In this document: in pieces, positions 37,429 through 46,355 of the stretch
How the letters are laid out: each line of letters begins with the position of its first letter
Numbering within the stretch: position 1 is the stretch's first letter
Origin: CAWGXZ01 sp963826695
GTDB lineage: Bacteria > Pseudomonadota > Gammaproteobacteria > Burkholderiales > Burkholderiaceae_C
DNA: 64,000 nt
NCBI GenBank assembly: GCA_963826695.1
Contig: CAWGXZ010000009.1
Location: forward strand, 1 to 64,000
Direction: 5' to 3'
The notes under the pieces: model-generated
Databases searched by the model: none
Told to the model about the DNA's origin: nothing
What the model saw: only the letters and a program-made list of their open reading frames with translations
Made by a program: the position numbers and the translations under genes

Positions 37429-38292
37429 GTGACCGACCGACTGCGCGTGCTTCACCAGTACGTGATGCCGAAAAAGGCGATGACCCGCTTTGCCGGCAAG
37501 GTGGCCTCGGCGCGCGGCCGGCGCACCACGCAATGGCTGATCCGCCGCTTCGTGCGCCATTACGGCGTCAACATGAGCGAGGCGGCCGATCCGGATCTCG
37601 CCAGCTATGCAACGTTCAACGAGTTCTTCACCCGGGCGTTGCAGCCGGGCGCGCGGCCGATTGCCGACGCGGCGCTGATCTGTCCCGTCGACGGCGCGAT
37701 CAGCCAGTTCGGCTCGATCGATCACGACCAGATCCTCCAGGCCAAGGGCCATCGTTACTCGACGGCCGACCTCGTCGGCGGCGACGCTTCACTGGCCGAT
37801 CGGTTCGACCACGGCCATTTCGCGACGCTCTACCTCGCGCCGAAGGACTATCACCGCATCCACATGCCGTGCGACGCGCGGCTGCTGCGGATGATCTATG
37901 TGCCGGGCGCGCTGTTCTCGGTGAATCCAGCGACGGCGCGCGGTGTTTCCGGGCTGTTCGCCCGCAACGAGCGCGTCGTCTGCGTCTTCGAAACGGCGTT
38001 CGGGCCTTTCGTGCTGGCACTCGTCGGCGCGACGATCGTCGGCAGCATCGCCACCGTCTGGCATGGCGTCGTCAACCCGGCGCGGCCGAAGGAAGTGCGC
38101 GAATGGCGCTACGACGAGCAGGACCTGCGCTTCGCCAAAGGCGACGAGATGGGCCGCTTCCTGCTCGGATCGACCGTGGTGATGCTGTTCCCGCCAGGGC
38201 CGCTGCGCTTCAGCGACGACTGGGTCGCTGCGGGCAATGTTCGCCTGGGCGAGGCGATGGCCGAACTCGAGCACCCCGCATCCCGCCCCTGA
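37429..38292 (+). CDS. psd: Phosphatidylserine decarboxylase proenzyme
   Basis: This 287-residue membrane-associated pyruvoyl enzyme makes phosphatidylethanolamine from phosphatidylserine. It self-cleaves at the LGST motif (Gly247/Ser248) to form the alpha-chain pyruvoyl group. Other conserved blocks are TFNEFFTRAL, PVDGAISQFG, the catalytic-site YHRIHMPC and FSVNPATARGV with LFARNERVV. The GTG at 37429 is preferred because the resulting N-terminus (RLRVLHQYVMPKKAMTRFAG) aligns with E. coli Psd. Length agrees with the Psd-A type (about 285-320). Confidence 0.93.
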   Translation: MTDRLRVLHQYVMPKKAMTRFAGKVASARGRRTTQWLIRRFVRHYGVNMSEAADPDLASYATFNEFFTRALQPGARPIADAALICPVDGAISQFGSIDHDQILQAKGHRYSTADLVGGDASLADRFDHGHFATLYLAPKDYHRIHMPCDARLLRMIYVPGALFSVNPATARGVSGLFARNERVVCVFETAFGPFVLALVGATIVGSIATVWHGVVNPARPKEVREWRYDEQDLRFAKGDEMGRFLLGSTVVMLFPPGPLRFSDDWVAAGNVRLGEAMAELEHPASRP

Positions 38293-38326
38293 GCACCGCA
38301 AAGCGGTCGTTCCCGGCAAGACCTGC

Positions 38327-38354
38327 TTGCACGCCCCTGGCACGTGCCTATAAT
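38327..38354 (+). promoter_or_regulatory. Sigma-70 promoter of groES-groEL
   Basis: TTGCAC at 38327-38332 and a perfect TATAAT at 38349-38354 are separated by 16 bp. The expected transcription start is near 38361, inside or just before the HrcA operator. The arrangement explains heat-shock control by repressor rather than by sigma-32. Confidence 0.8.
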
Positions 38355-38361
38355 CGGCTTG

Positions 38362-38388
38362 CTAGCACTCGAAAGTACCGAGTGCTAA
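38362..38388. promoter_or_regulatory. CIRCE operator (HrcA binding site)
   Basis: CTAGCACTC, nine spacer bases and GAGTGCTAA match the CIRCE consensus TTAGCACTC-N9-GAGTGCTAA except for the first base. It starts 8 bp after the -10 box, so bound HrcA would block initiation. Release on heat stress would raise groES-groEL expression. Confidence 0.93.
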
Positions 38389-38474
38389 CGGCGCACCGAT
38401 AGGTCGGTCGCCGGCACCGGACGGCGCCCTGCGCCGCCTGCGCAACCCGTTATCCGTTTCACCAGGAGATGTCT

Positions 38475-38768
38475 ATGAAACTTCGTCCGTTGCACGATCG
38501 TGTGATCGTCAAGCGCCTCGAGCAGGAAACCAAGACCGCCTCGGGCATCGTCATTCCCGACAACGCCGCCGAAAAGCCCGATCAAGGCGAGGTTCTCGCC
38601 GTCGGCCCGGGCAAGCGCACCGACCGTGGCGATCTGGTCAAGCCGAATATCGAAGTCGGCGACCGCGTCCTGTTCGGCAAGTACAGCGGCCAGACCGTCA
38701 AGATCGACGGCGACGAACTGCTGGTGATGCGCGAGGAAGACCTCTTCGCCGTGGTCGAAGGCCGCTAA
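38475..38768 (+). CDS. groES: Co-chaperonin GroES
   Basis: This 97-residue chaperonin lid protein forms the heptameric cap of the GroEL folding chamber. The N-terminus MKLRPLHDRVIVKRLEQETK and the mobile-loop region TASGIVIPDNAAEKPDQGEV are typical. The ATG at 38475 has AGGAG 6 nt upstream and gives the standard length; an ATG two codons earlier is too close to that site. It is followed by groEL after 90 bp and shares its promoter. Confidence 0.97.
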   Translation: MKLRPLHDRVIVKRLEQETKTASGIVIPDNAAEKPDQGEVLAVGPGKRTDRGDLVKPNIEVGDRVLFGKYSGQTVKIDGDELLVMREEDLFAVVEGR

Positions 38769-38858
38769 GCCTGCCGCGCCGGCAGCGGCTTACGAGCCCG
38801 CCCGCCTGCGCTGCCGCACCGGCAATCCACCCCCATTCAAGAATTCGGAGAAATACAC

Positions 38859-40517
<1,659 letters not shown>

Positions 40518-40565
40518 TGTCCCGGGCGGGCCTCGGGGCCTGCCCAGCGCTTGTGTTCGACGAAA

Positions 40566-40594
40566 GGGGCCGCAGCGATGCGGCCCCTTTTTTT
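40566..40594 (+). terminator. Rho-independent terminator of groES-groEL
   Basis: GGGGCCGCA and TGCGGCCCC form a perfect 9-bp stem with a GCGA loop, followed by seven T. It lies 48 bp after the groEL stop and separates the chaperonin operon from the photoactive-yellow-protein-like gene. Confidence 0.93.
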
Positions 40595-40700
40595 GGTGTC
40601 TTCCCCCCGTTCAGGCAGGCGGGGGCCTGCGAGGGGAACTCAGGTCGGCCTGGCAATTGCCGATATCGGACCTGCTGCGCAACCGATTGCCAAGGATTTC

Positions 40701-41102
40701 ATGAGCCCGACCCCCGCGTCCCCACTGCCATCGTTCGACCAGCCGGAGCTCGCCACCGCCTTGCAGCCAATGGTGGAGGGCCAGCTCGATCAGCTCGACT
40801 TCGGCGTCATCGGCTTCGATGCCGACGGCGTGGTTCGCACCTACAACACCTTCGAATCGAAGGCTGCCGGCCTGTCGCCCGAGCGCGTCGTCGGCCAGCC
40901 GCTGTTCACCGTCGTCGCGCCGTGCATGAACAACTTCATGGTCGCGCAGCGCTTCGATGACGCCCGCGCCAACGGCGAGGCGCTCGATGCCACCATCGAC
41001 TATGTGCTGACCCTGCGCATGCGACCCATCAAGGTGAAGTTGCGCCTGCTCGCGGCCCCTGGGGCCGGCCTGCAGTACGTGCTCGTCCGGCGCCTGGGCT
41101 GA
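40701..41102 (+). CDS. Photoactive yellow protein-like PAS photosensor
   Basis: This 133-residue single-domain PAS protein closely resembles photoactive yellow protein (PYP). The chromophore cysteine of Halorhodospira PYP (Cys69) corresponds to Cys75 in VVAPCMNN. The hydrogen-bond partners Tyr42 and Glu46 correspond to Tyr48 and Glu52 in YNTFESKAAG, all with the same offset of six. The N-terminal EGQLDQLDFGVIGFDADG and the C-terminal RMRPIKVKLRLL, including the Met100 equivalent, also match. Thr50 and Arg52 of PYP are Ala56 and Leu58 here. If p-coumarate is attached, this is a blue-light sensor. It has AAGGA before the ATG and lies 1 bp from a c-di-GMP gene. Chromophore biosynthesis genes are not in the window. 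Confidence 0.85.
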   Translation: MSPTPASPLPSFDQPELATALQPMVEGQLDQLDFGVIGFDADGVVRTYNTFESKAAGLSPERVVGQPLFTVVAPCMNNFMVAQRFDDARANGEALDATIDYVLTLRMRPIKVKLRLLAAPGAGLQYVLVRRLG

Positions 41103-41103
41103 G

Positions 41104-42411
41104 ATGTCCGACACCGCGGAGGAGCTGGAGGCGCTGACCCAGCTCTTGTATCTGGCACCGGTGGGGCTGATGCAGCTGGCGGGCGATGGCCGCATCGTCA
41201 TGCTCAGTGCGATGTCGGCCCGGTTGCTGATGCCGCTGCAGCGCGACGGCTCGCTCGACAACCTGTTCACGGCGCTCGAAGACATCGCGCCCGACCTTCG
41301 CTGCCGGGTCGAGCGCTTCGAGGCGCCGAGCGGCGTGATCTGCGATGCACTGGAACTGTGGGTGCGGGCCGGCGTTCCCGGCCGCATCGAACCCCAGGTG
41401 CTTTCACTGAGCATCGTCAAGCTCGACGCCGACCGGCTGATGGCGGTCCTGACCGACGTGTCGCGCCGCGTCGAGCGCGATCGTCTGCTGCAGGGCAGCG
41501 ACCTGCCCCTGGGCGCCTTCACGACCCGCGTCACCGACTACGCCTGGGTCAATCTCGACCAGCACGGCTGCATCGACGGCTGGAACGAGAGCATCGCAAG
41601 ATTGACCGGGCACGACGCCGCGGTGATCGGTCAGCCGTATTCGATCTTCTCGCCGCCCGATACGAATGCTTCCGCACGGCTCCTGGTGGGCTTGGAAAGG
41701 GCCGATCGCGACGGCTGGAGTGTCGAAGACGGCTGGCGCGTTCGGGCCGACGGCAGCCGCTTCTGGGCCAGCACCATGATCTCGCCGCTGCGCGTGCACA
41801 GCGATGTGTCGCCGGGCGACTCCCGCAGCAGCCCGGCAGCCGATCACGCCTATTGCCTGGTCATCCGCGACATCAGCGACCAGCGCGCGGCCGGCGAGTT
41901 GCGCCGCCGCGATCACGACGGCGACCCCCTCACCGGCCTGAACAACCGCCGCGCCTTCTACGATGCCGCCGGGGTCGAACTCGACAGCTGGCGCCTGGCA
42001 CCACGCCCGTTGTCGCTGATCCTGCTCGAGATCGACTGCTTGAAGCGCATCAACGAGCGCCACGGCCGAGCGGCTGGCGACGCCATGCTGCACCAGGTTG
42101 CGACGACCATCGCTGTGGCGGTTGCCGATCGTGGCGTGGTGGCGCGCGTCGGCGGCGACACGTTCTCGATCCTGATGGCATCGACCGACCTTCTGGCCGC
42201 ATGCGCCATGGCCGAACGTCTTCGAAGCGCGGTCGCTGCCGAGTCGGGCCGCGTGGCTGGCGCCTCGCTTGCCTGCACCGTCAGCGGCGGGGTGGCGACG
42301 ATGGGCGACGAATTCGGCGGACTCGACGACCTCATGCACCACGCCAACGCCGGTCTGCTCGCGGCCAAGGCAGCCGGCCGCAACCGCATCGAGTGCAACT
42401 CCGTTGTCTAG
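41104..42411 (+). CDS. PAS-PAS-GGDEF protein with degenerate GGDEF
   Basis: This 435-residue cytoplasmic signalling protein has an N-terminal PAS-like domain (about residues 5-115, LYLAPVGLMQLAGDG) shared with the next gene. A second PAS domain (about 140-250, YAWVNLDQHGCIDGWNESI) precedes a GGDEF domain from about residue 273 (DPLTGLNNRRAF). The active-site motif reads GGDTF at 350-354: the Glu essential for diguanylate cyclase activity is Thr. It may therefore bind GTP or partner with other GGDEF domains rather than make c-di-GMP. Its ATG lies 1 bp after the PYP-like gene stop, so the two are surely co-expressed. Confidence 0.85.
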   Translation: MSDTAEELEALTQLLYLAPVGLMQLAGDGRIVMLSAMSARLLMPLQRDGSLDNLFTALEDIAPDLRCRVERFEAPSGVICDALELWVRAGVPGRIEPQVLSLSIVKLDADRLMAVLTDVSRRVERDRLLQGSDLPLGAFTTRVTDYAWVNLDQHGCIDGWNESIARLTGHDAAVIGQPYSIFSPPDTNASARLLVGLERADRDGWSVEDGWRVRADGSRFWASTMISPLRVHSDVSPGDSRSSPAADHAYCLVIRDISDQRAAGELRRRDHDGDPLTGLNNRRAFYDAAGVELDSWRLAPRPLSLILLEIDCLKRINERHGRAAGDAMLHQVATTIAVAVADRGVVARVGGDTFSILMASTDLLAACAMAERLRSAVAAESGRVAGASLACTVSGGVATMGDEFGGLDDLMHHANAGLLAAKAAGRNRIECNSVV

Positions 42412-42438
42412 ATCGATCGAATCATCTCAGTCCACACC

Positions 42439-44214
42439 ATGGATAGCTCCAATGCCTATGAGGCACTGATCGAGTTCCTCTATCGATCACCGATCGGACT
42501 GGTGCAAATCGACGCCGACGGAACGGTCGACATGATGAATCCGATGGCGGCCCAGCTCCTGATGCCGATTTCGGGCGACGGTGGGCTCGACAACCTGTAC
42601 GACTCGCTGAACTGTGTCGCCCCGCAACTGCGTGCGTTGGTAGAGGGGGCTGCCGGTGCCGGTGTGGTTTGCGACTCGCTGCGCATGCCCGTCGGCAACT
42701 GCGGCCCGGCCGGCACGGCGGGCGCACCCGGCATGCCGCAGGTGCTGTCGATCAGCCTGCTCAAGGTCGACGCGCAGCGCTCGATGGCGGTGCTGACCGA
42801 TGCCACGCTGGAAAGCCAGCGCGAGCAGCGCACGCTCGACAGCCGGCTCAACGCGGCCGCACGCACCGACAGCCTGACCCGCCTGGCGAACCGTGTCGGC
42901 GTTCTCGAGCAGCTGCAGCGGACCATCGAAGGCCACGCGGGAACCGAAGGCGGCGAATTCGCCGTCCTGCTCATCAACTGCGACCGCTTCGCCCATGTCA
43001 ACGACACCCTGGGGCACGCCGGCGGCGACGAGGTGCTCGGCCTGATTGCCGATCGCCTGCGCGCCACGCTGCGCCCGGGCGACGCGATTGCGCGCGGCGG
43101 CCTCGCCAGCAACTCGCTGATGACCGCGCGCATCGGCGGCGACGAATTCGTGGTCATTCTCGACCGCCTGCGCCGGCCCGACGACGTGCTGGTGGTCACC
43201 AGGCGCCTGCTCGACGTGCTCAGCGAGCCCTACAGGCTCCGGGGTGGCGTGGTCCATGCCACGGCAAGCATCGGCGTCGTGCTGCAGCCCCAGGCGCACG
43301 GCGATGCTGCTGCCGTGCTCCGCGACGCCGGGCTGGCGATGCGCGACGCCAAGCAGGCCGGCGGCGCGCGCTGCGTGGTCTTCGAGACCGGCATGCGCAG
43401 GCGTGCCGAGCAGCGCGGCGGCATCGAGGAGGATCTGCGGCACGCGATCCCGGCTGGCCAGTTGTTCGTCGTCTACCAGCCCGTCGTCGCCCTGCGCCTG
43501 GACTCCGACGTCTCGCCGCCGGGGCAGGGGCCTGCCGGGGTCGAGGCGCTGGTTCGCTGGCGCCATCCGCAACGCGGCATCGTGCCGCCATTCGAGTTCA
43601 TCGGCATTGCCGAAGAATGCGGGCTGATCTGCGACATCGGCGAACAGGTTCTCGTCCTGGCCTGTCGCCAGTTCGCCGAATGGCGGGTCCGGCTCGGCGA
43701 GCGCGCGCCGGGCTCGCTGGCTGTCAACCTGTCGCGCGCCCAGCTGGCCCACCCCGACTTCGTCGGCCTCGTCGCGCGCACGCTCGAGGCCACCGGCATC
43801 GAGCCGGCCCGGCTGCAGCTGGAGGTCACCGAGAGCCTGGCGGCACAGGACAGCCTGGTGCAGGCGCGGCTGCACGAACTCAAGGCGCTCGGCGTGACGC
43901 TGGCGCTCGACGACTTCGGCACCGGCTATTCGTCGCTTTCCAGTCTGCACCTGCTGCCTGTCGACACGGTGAAGGTCGACCGCTCGTTCGTCAGCGCTGC
44001 CGCGACCAACGCCCATCAGCGCGTGTTGATCGAGGCCACGGTGCGGGTGGCGGCCAGCCTTGGGATGGACACGGTGGCCGAGGGCATCGAGACCGCAGAC
44101 CAGGCCGATGTCGTGCGCCGGCTCGGGTGCGACAAGGGGCAGGGGTATCTCTACAGCCGGCCGCTGGAGGCGGACGATCTGCTTTCGTGGCTCGGGCGGT
44201 GGGGCGGCGCTTGA
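42439..44214 (+). CDS. PAS-GGDEF-EAL cyclic-di-GMP protein
   Basis: This 591-residue protein has an N-terminal PAS-like domain (about 5-125, LYRSPIGLVQIDADG) homologous to that of the upstream gene. A GGDEF domain with an intact GGDEF motif (residues 233-237) but no RxxD inhibitory site follows, then a C-terminal EAL domain. The EAL motif is at about 369-371 (GVEALVRW). Other catalytic signatures are present: EVTES, DDFGTGYSSL near 491, VKVDRSFV, AEGIET and QGYL. Both synthesis and hydrolysis of c-di-GMP are possible. The ATG is 27 bp after the previous stop. As last gene of the PYP operon it is the likely output enzyme. Confidence 0.9.
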   Translation: MDSSNAYEALIEFLYRSPIGLVQIDADGTVDMMNPMAAQLLMPISGDGGLDNLYDSLNCVAPQLRALVEGAAGAGVVCDSLRMPVGNCGPAGTAGAPGMPQVLSISLLKVDAQRSMAVLTDATLESQREQRTLDSRLNAAARTDSLTRLANRVGVLEQLQRTIEGHAGTEGGEFAVLLINCDRFAHVNDTLGHAGGDEVLGLIADRLRATLRPGDAIARGGLASNSLMTARIGGDEFVVILDRLRRPDDVLVVTRRLLDVLSEPYRLRGGVVHATASIGVVLQPQAHGDAAAVLRDAGLAMRDAKQAGGARCVVFETGMRRRAEQRGGIEEDLRHAIPAGQLFVVYQPVVALRLDSDVSPPGQGPAGVEALVRWRHPQRGIVPPFEFIGIAEECGLICDIGEQVLVLACRQFAEWRVRLGERAPGSLAVNLSRAQLAHPDFVGLVARTLEATGIEPARLQLEVTESLAAQDSLVQARLHELKALGVTLALDDFGTGYSSLSSLHLLPVDTVKVDRSFVSAAATNAHQRVLIEATVRVAASLGMDTVAEGIETADQADVVRRLGCDKGQGYLYSRPLEADDLLSWLGRWGGA

Positions 44215-44221
44215 GCATTGC

Positions 44222-44758
44222 GGGGCTTTGGGTTTTCGTGCCTTGCCCGTTTGCCGCTGGCGTGTGTTTGTTCTGACGCGCCGGGATTCCGCCCCGGCGG
44301 GCGGGTAACTTTCTTCTGTCGGGCCCAGAAGAAAGTCACCAAAGAAGAGGGCCTGAAATACGATTTGGCCGCAGCGCTTCGGCTGCAGGAGGTGCGCAAG
44401 CCCTGGTGGCACGAGAACTTCCCCCGTGAGCCGCCCCTGCCAACCGCGCATCACGCTTTGCCACCCCGACCTCAGCCTGCCAGCCGCTGACGGCGAGCAG
44501 GCTGGCTCCCTGATCCGCAGACGAACCACCGTGATTGGCTTATGCGGTACACGGCGGACGTTCTCGCGCCACAAGCCTCTGCGGACCGCCTGCTGCCGAA
44601 GCGCGACGGCCAGATGTGTATTCAGGGCCTCTTCTTTGGTGACTTTCTTCTGGCCCGACAGAAGAAAGTCACCGCCCGCCGGGGCCCCGGGGCGAATCCC
44701 GGCGCGTCAGAACAAATACACGCCAGCGAAAAACGTGTAAGGCACGAAAAAGCCCTGC
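44222..44758. repeat. Large imperfect inverted repeat with internal hairpins
   Basis: This 549-bp intergenic region between the GGDEF-EAL gene and engB holds no convincing gene. Its left part (44222 to about 44455) is an imperfect inverted copy of its right part (about 44530-44758). Each arm has a smaller hairpin, ACTTTCTTCTG then CAGAAGAAAGT, at 44308-44336 and the mirror at 44642-44670. Neighbouring matched blocks are TCGTGCC, GCTGGCGTGT and TTGTTCTGACGCGCCGGGATT. Because the flanking genes converge, the hairpins could terminate transcription from both sides. Similar CTTTCTT-hairpin sequences recur between genes in many beta- and gammaproteobacteria. Confidence 0.75.
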
Positions 44759-44763
44759 CCAGA

Positions 44764-45483
44764 TCACCCCGCCACAGGCGCAGCAACCCAGCCCCGCAAC
44801 GTCGTCGCCGCATCCGCGACACCCGTTTGCTTCAACGCAGAAAACAGCGTCACGCCGAAATCGGCCTCGTCGGTCGCCATCTCCCCCAGTGCCTGCTGCA
44901 GCGAAGCCAGCGCCGCCTGCGACTCGGCGCGGTTCAGCTTGTCGGCCTTGGTCAGAAGGACCAGAAGCTTCACCGACCCGTTCGTCAGCCGCGCCTCGAC
45001 GAAATCGAGCAGCCGCCGGTCGAGCTCGGTGAAGCCGAGCCGCGAATCGACCAGCAGCACCAGCCCGCTGAGGCTGCGCCGCAGCGCCAGGTAGTCGGCC
45101 ATCACCTGCTGCCAGCGCAGCTTGGCGCCGCGCGCGACGGCCGCATAGCCGTAGCCCGGCAGATCGGCAAACAGCGCATCGGCCTGGTCCTTCGGTCCGA
45201 GCTCGAACAGGTTGATGTGCTGGGTGCGCCCGGGCGTCTTCGACGCGAACGCCAGACGGTGCTGTTGCGTCAGCCGGTTGATGGCCGTGCTCTTGCCGGC
45301 GTTGGAGCGGCCGACGAAGGCGATCTCGGGGAGTTCGGTCGGCGGCAGCTGGTCGAGCTGGCTGGCGGTCGTCAGGAAGCGGGCGGTGTGCGTCCAGGCC
45401 AGCGCGGCTTTTGCAAGCGGGTCGACGGCGGCCGGCGTGGCGGCCTTCTTCGAGGCGACGGCCCCGGGTGTGCGGTCGTTCAT
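44764..45483 (-). CDS. engB: Ribosome biogenesis GTPase EngB (YihA/YsxC)
   Basis: This 239-residue essential GTPase is needed for large ribosomal subunit assembly. Motifs G1 GRSNAGKST, G2 region KTPGRTQ, G3 DLPGYGYA, G4 TKADK and a G5-like SAL are all present and in order. The N-terminal about 30 residues are an Ala/Lys-rich extension. The start is the ATG at 45483. It is divergent from cytochrome c4 (108-bp gap), the usual arrangement in Burkholderiales, and convergent with the inverted-repeat region. Confidence 0.94.
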   Translation of the reverse strand: MNDRTPGAVASKKAATPAAVDPLAKAALAWTHTARFLTTASQLDQLPPTELPEIAFVGRSNAGKSTAINRLTQQHRLAFASKTPGRTQHINLFELGPKDQADALFADLPGYGYAAVARGAKLRWQQVMADYLALRRSLSGLVLLVDSRLGFTELDRRLLDFVEARLTNGSVKLLVLLTKADKLNRAESQAALASLQQALGEMATDEADFGVTLFSALKQTGVADAATTLRGWVAAPVAG

Positions 45484-45591
45484 GGGTTGGCCTGCGTTGT
45501 GGCCGAGTCACCGCGGGCCAGGGCCGACGGCGGGAATCGACGCGAAACCCGCATTGTAAAATCGGCGCCTCCGCTGCTTTCACGCGCCCCC

Positions 45592-46233
45592 ATGACGCCT
45601 TCCGCCCGTTTGCTGTACCGCGCTCTGTCCGGCCTCGCACTGGCGGCGACTTTCCTGCCGGCCGTGGCCACCGACGCGGCGCCGCCACAGGCCAAGCCCG
45701 ATCTTGCCAAGGGCCAGGCGGTGGCGACCGCGGTCTGCGCCGCCTGCCACGCCGCCGATGGCAGCCGCGGCAGCCCGGCAAACCCGATCCTGCAGGGCCA
45801 GCATGCCGATTACTTGTCGAAGCAGCTGGCCGAGTTCAAGGCGGGCAAGCGAAAGAACCCGATCATGCAAGGCATTGCGGCGGGGTTGAGCCCGGCCGAC
45901 ATGCGCAATGTGTCGGCTTTCTATGCGTCGAAGGAAGCCAAGCCCGGCTTTGCCAAGAACAAGCAGATGGTGTCGCTCGGCGAGGACATCCACCGCGGCG
46001 GCATTCCCGACCGGCAGGTCCCGGCCTGCGCCGGTTGCCACAGCCCGAACGGCAGCGGCATTCCGGCGCGGTACCCGCGCGTTGCCGGCCAGCATGCCGA
46101 CTATCTGGAAGCGCAGCTGATCGCATTCCGCAACGGCACGCGCAACAACAATCCGGTGATGACCGAAGTCGCGGCAAAGATGAACGACCGCGAGATCAAG
46201 GCCACCGCCGACTACCTCGCCGGGCTGCGCTGA
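45592..46233 (+). CDS. Dihaem cytochrome c4
   Basis: This 213-residue periplasmic electron carrier has a signal peptide (MTPSARLLYRALSGLALAATFLPAVA) and two haem-attachment motifs, CAACH near residue 50 and CAGCH near residue 147. Each is followed by a Met-containing axial-ligand segment and the family core GQHADYL repeated in both halves. It feeds electrons to terminal oxidases. The ATG at 45592 has no strong ribosome site but gives a proper signal peptide. It precedes the cytochrome c assembly genes resB and ccsA, consistent with maturation of its own haems. Confidence 0.92.
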   Translation: MTPSARLLYRALSGLALAATFLPAVATDAAPPQAKPDLAKGQAVATAVCAACHAADGSRGSPANPILQGQHADYLSKQLAEFKAGKRKNPIMQGIAAGLSPADMRNVSAFYASKEAKPGFAKNKQMVSLGEDIHRGGIPDRQVPACAGCHSPNGSGIPARYPRVAGQHADYLEAQLIAFRNGTRNNNPVMTEVAAKMNDREIKATADYLAGLR

Positions 46234-46355
46234 AGCTGCGCGGGGCGGGTTCGGCGCCGGGCGCCGACCCGGTGGAACCGCCTGCGGCAGACGCGCAAAT
46301 GCGCGGAGCAGATCGTGCTGAGGTCGCTGAATCGCGGCCTCTTGCCGCCCCATCG

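Noticed and set aside
44542..45591. N-terminal extension of cytochrome c4 reaching back to 44542
   Set aside because: It would cross the inverted repeat and the antisense strand of engB. The ATG at 45592 gives a proper signal peptide.
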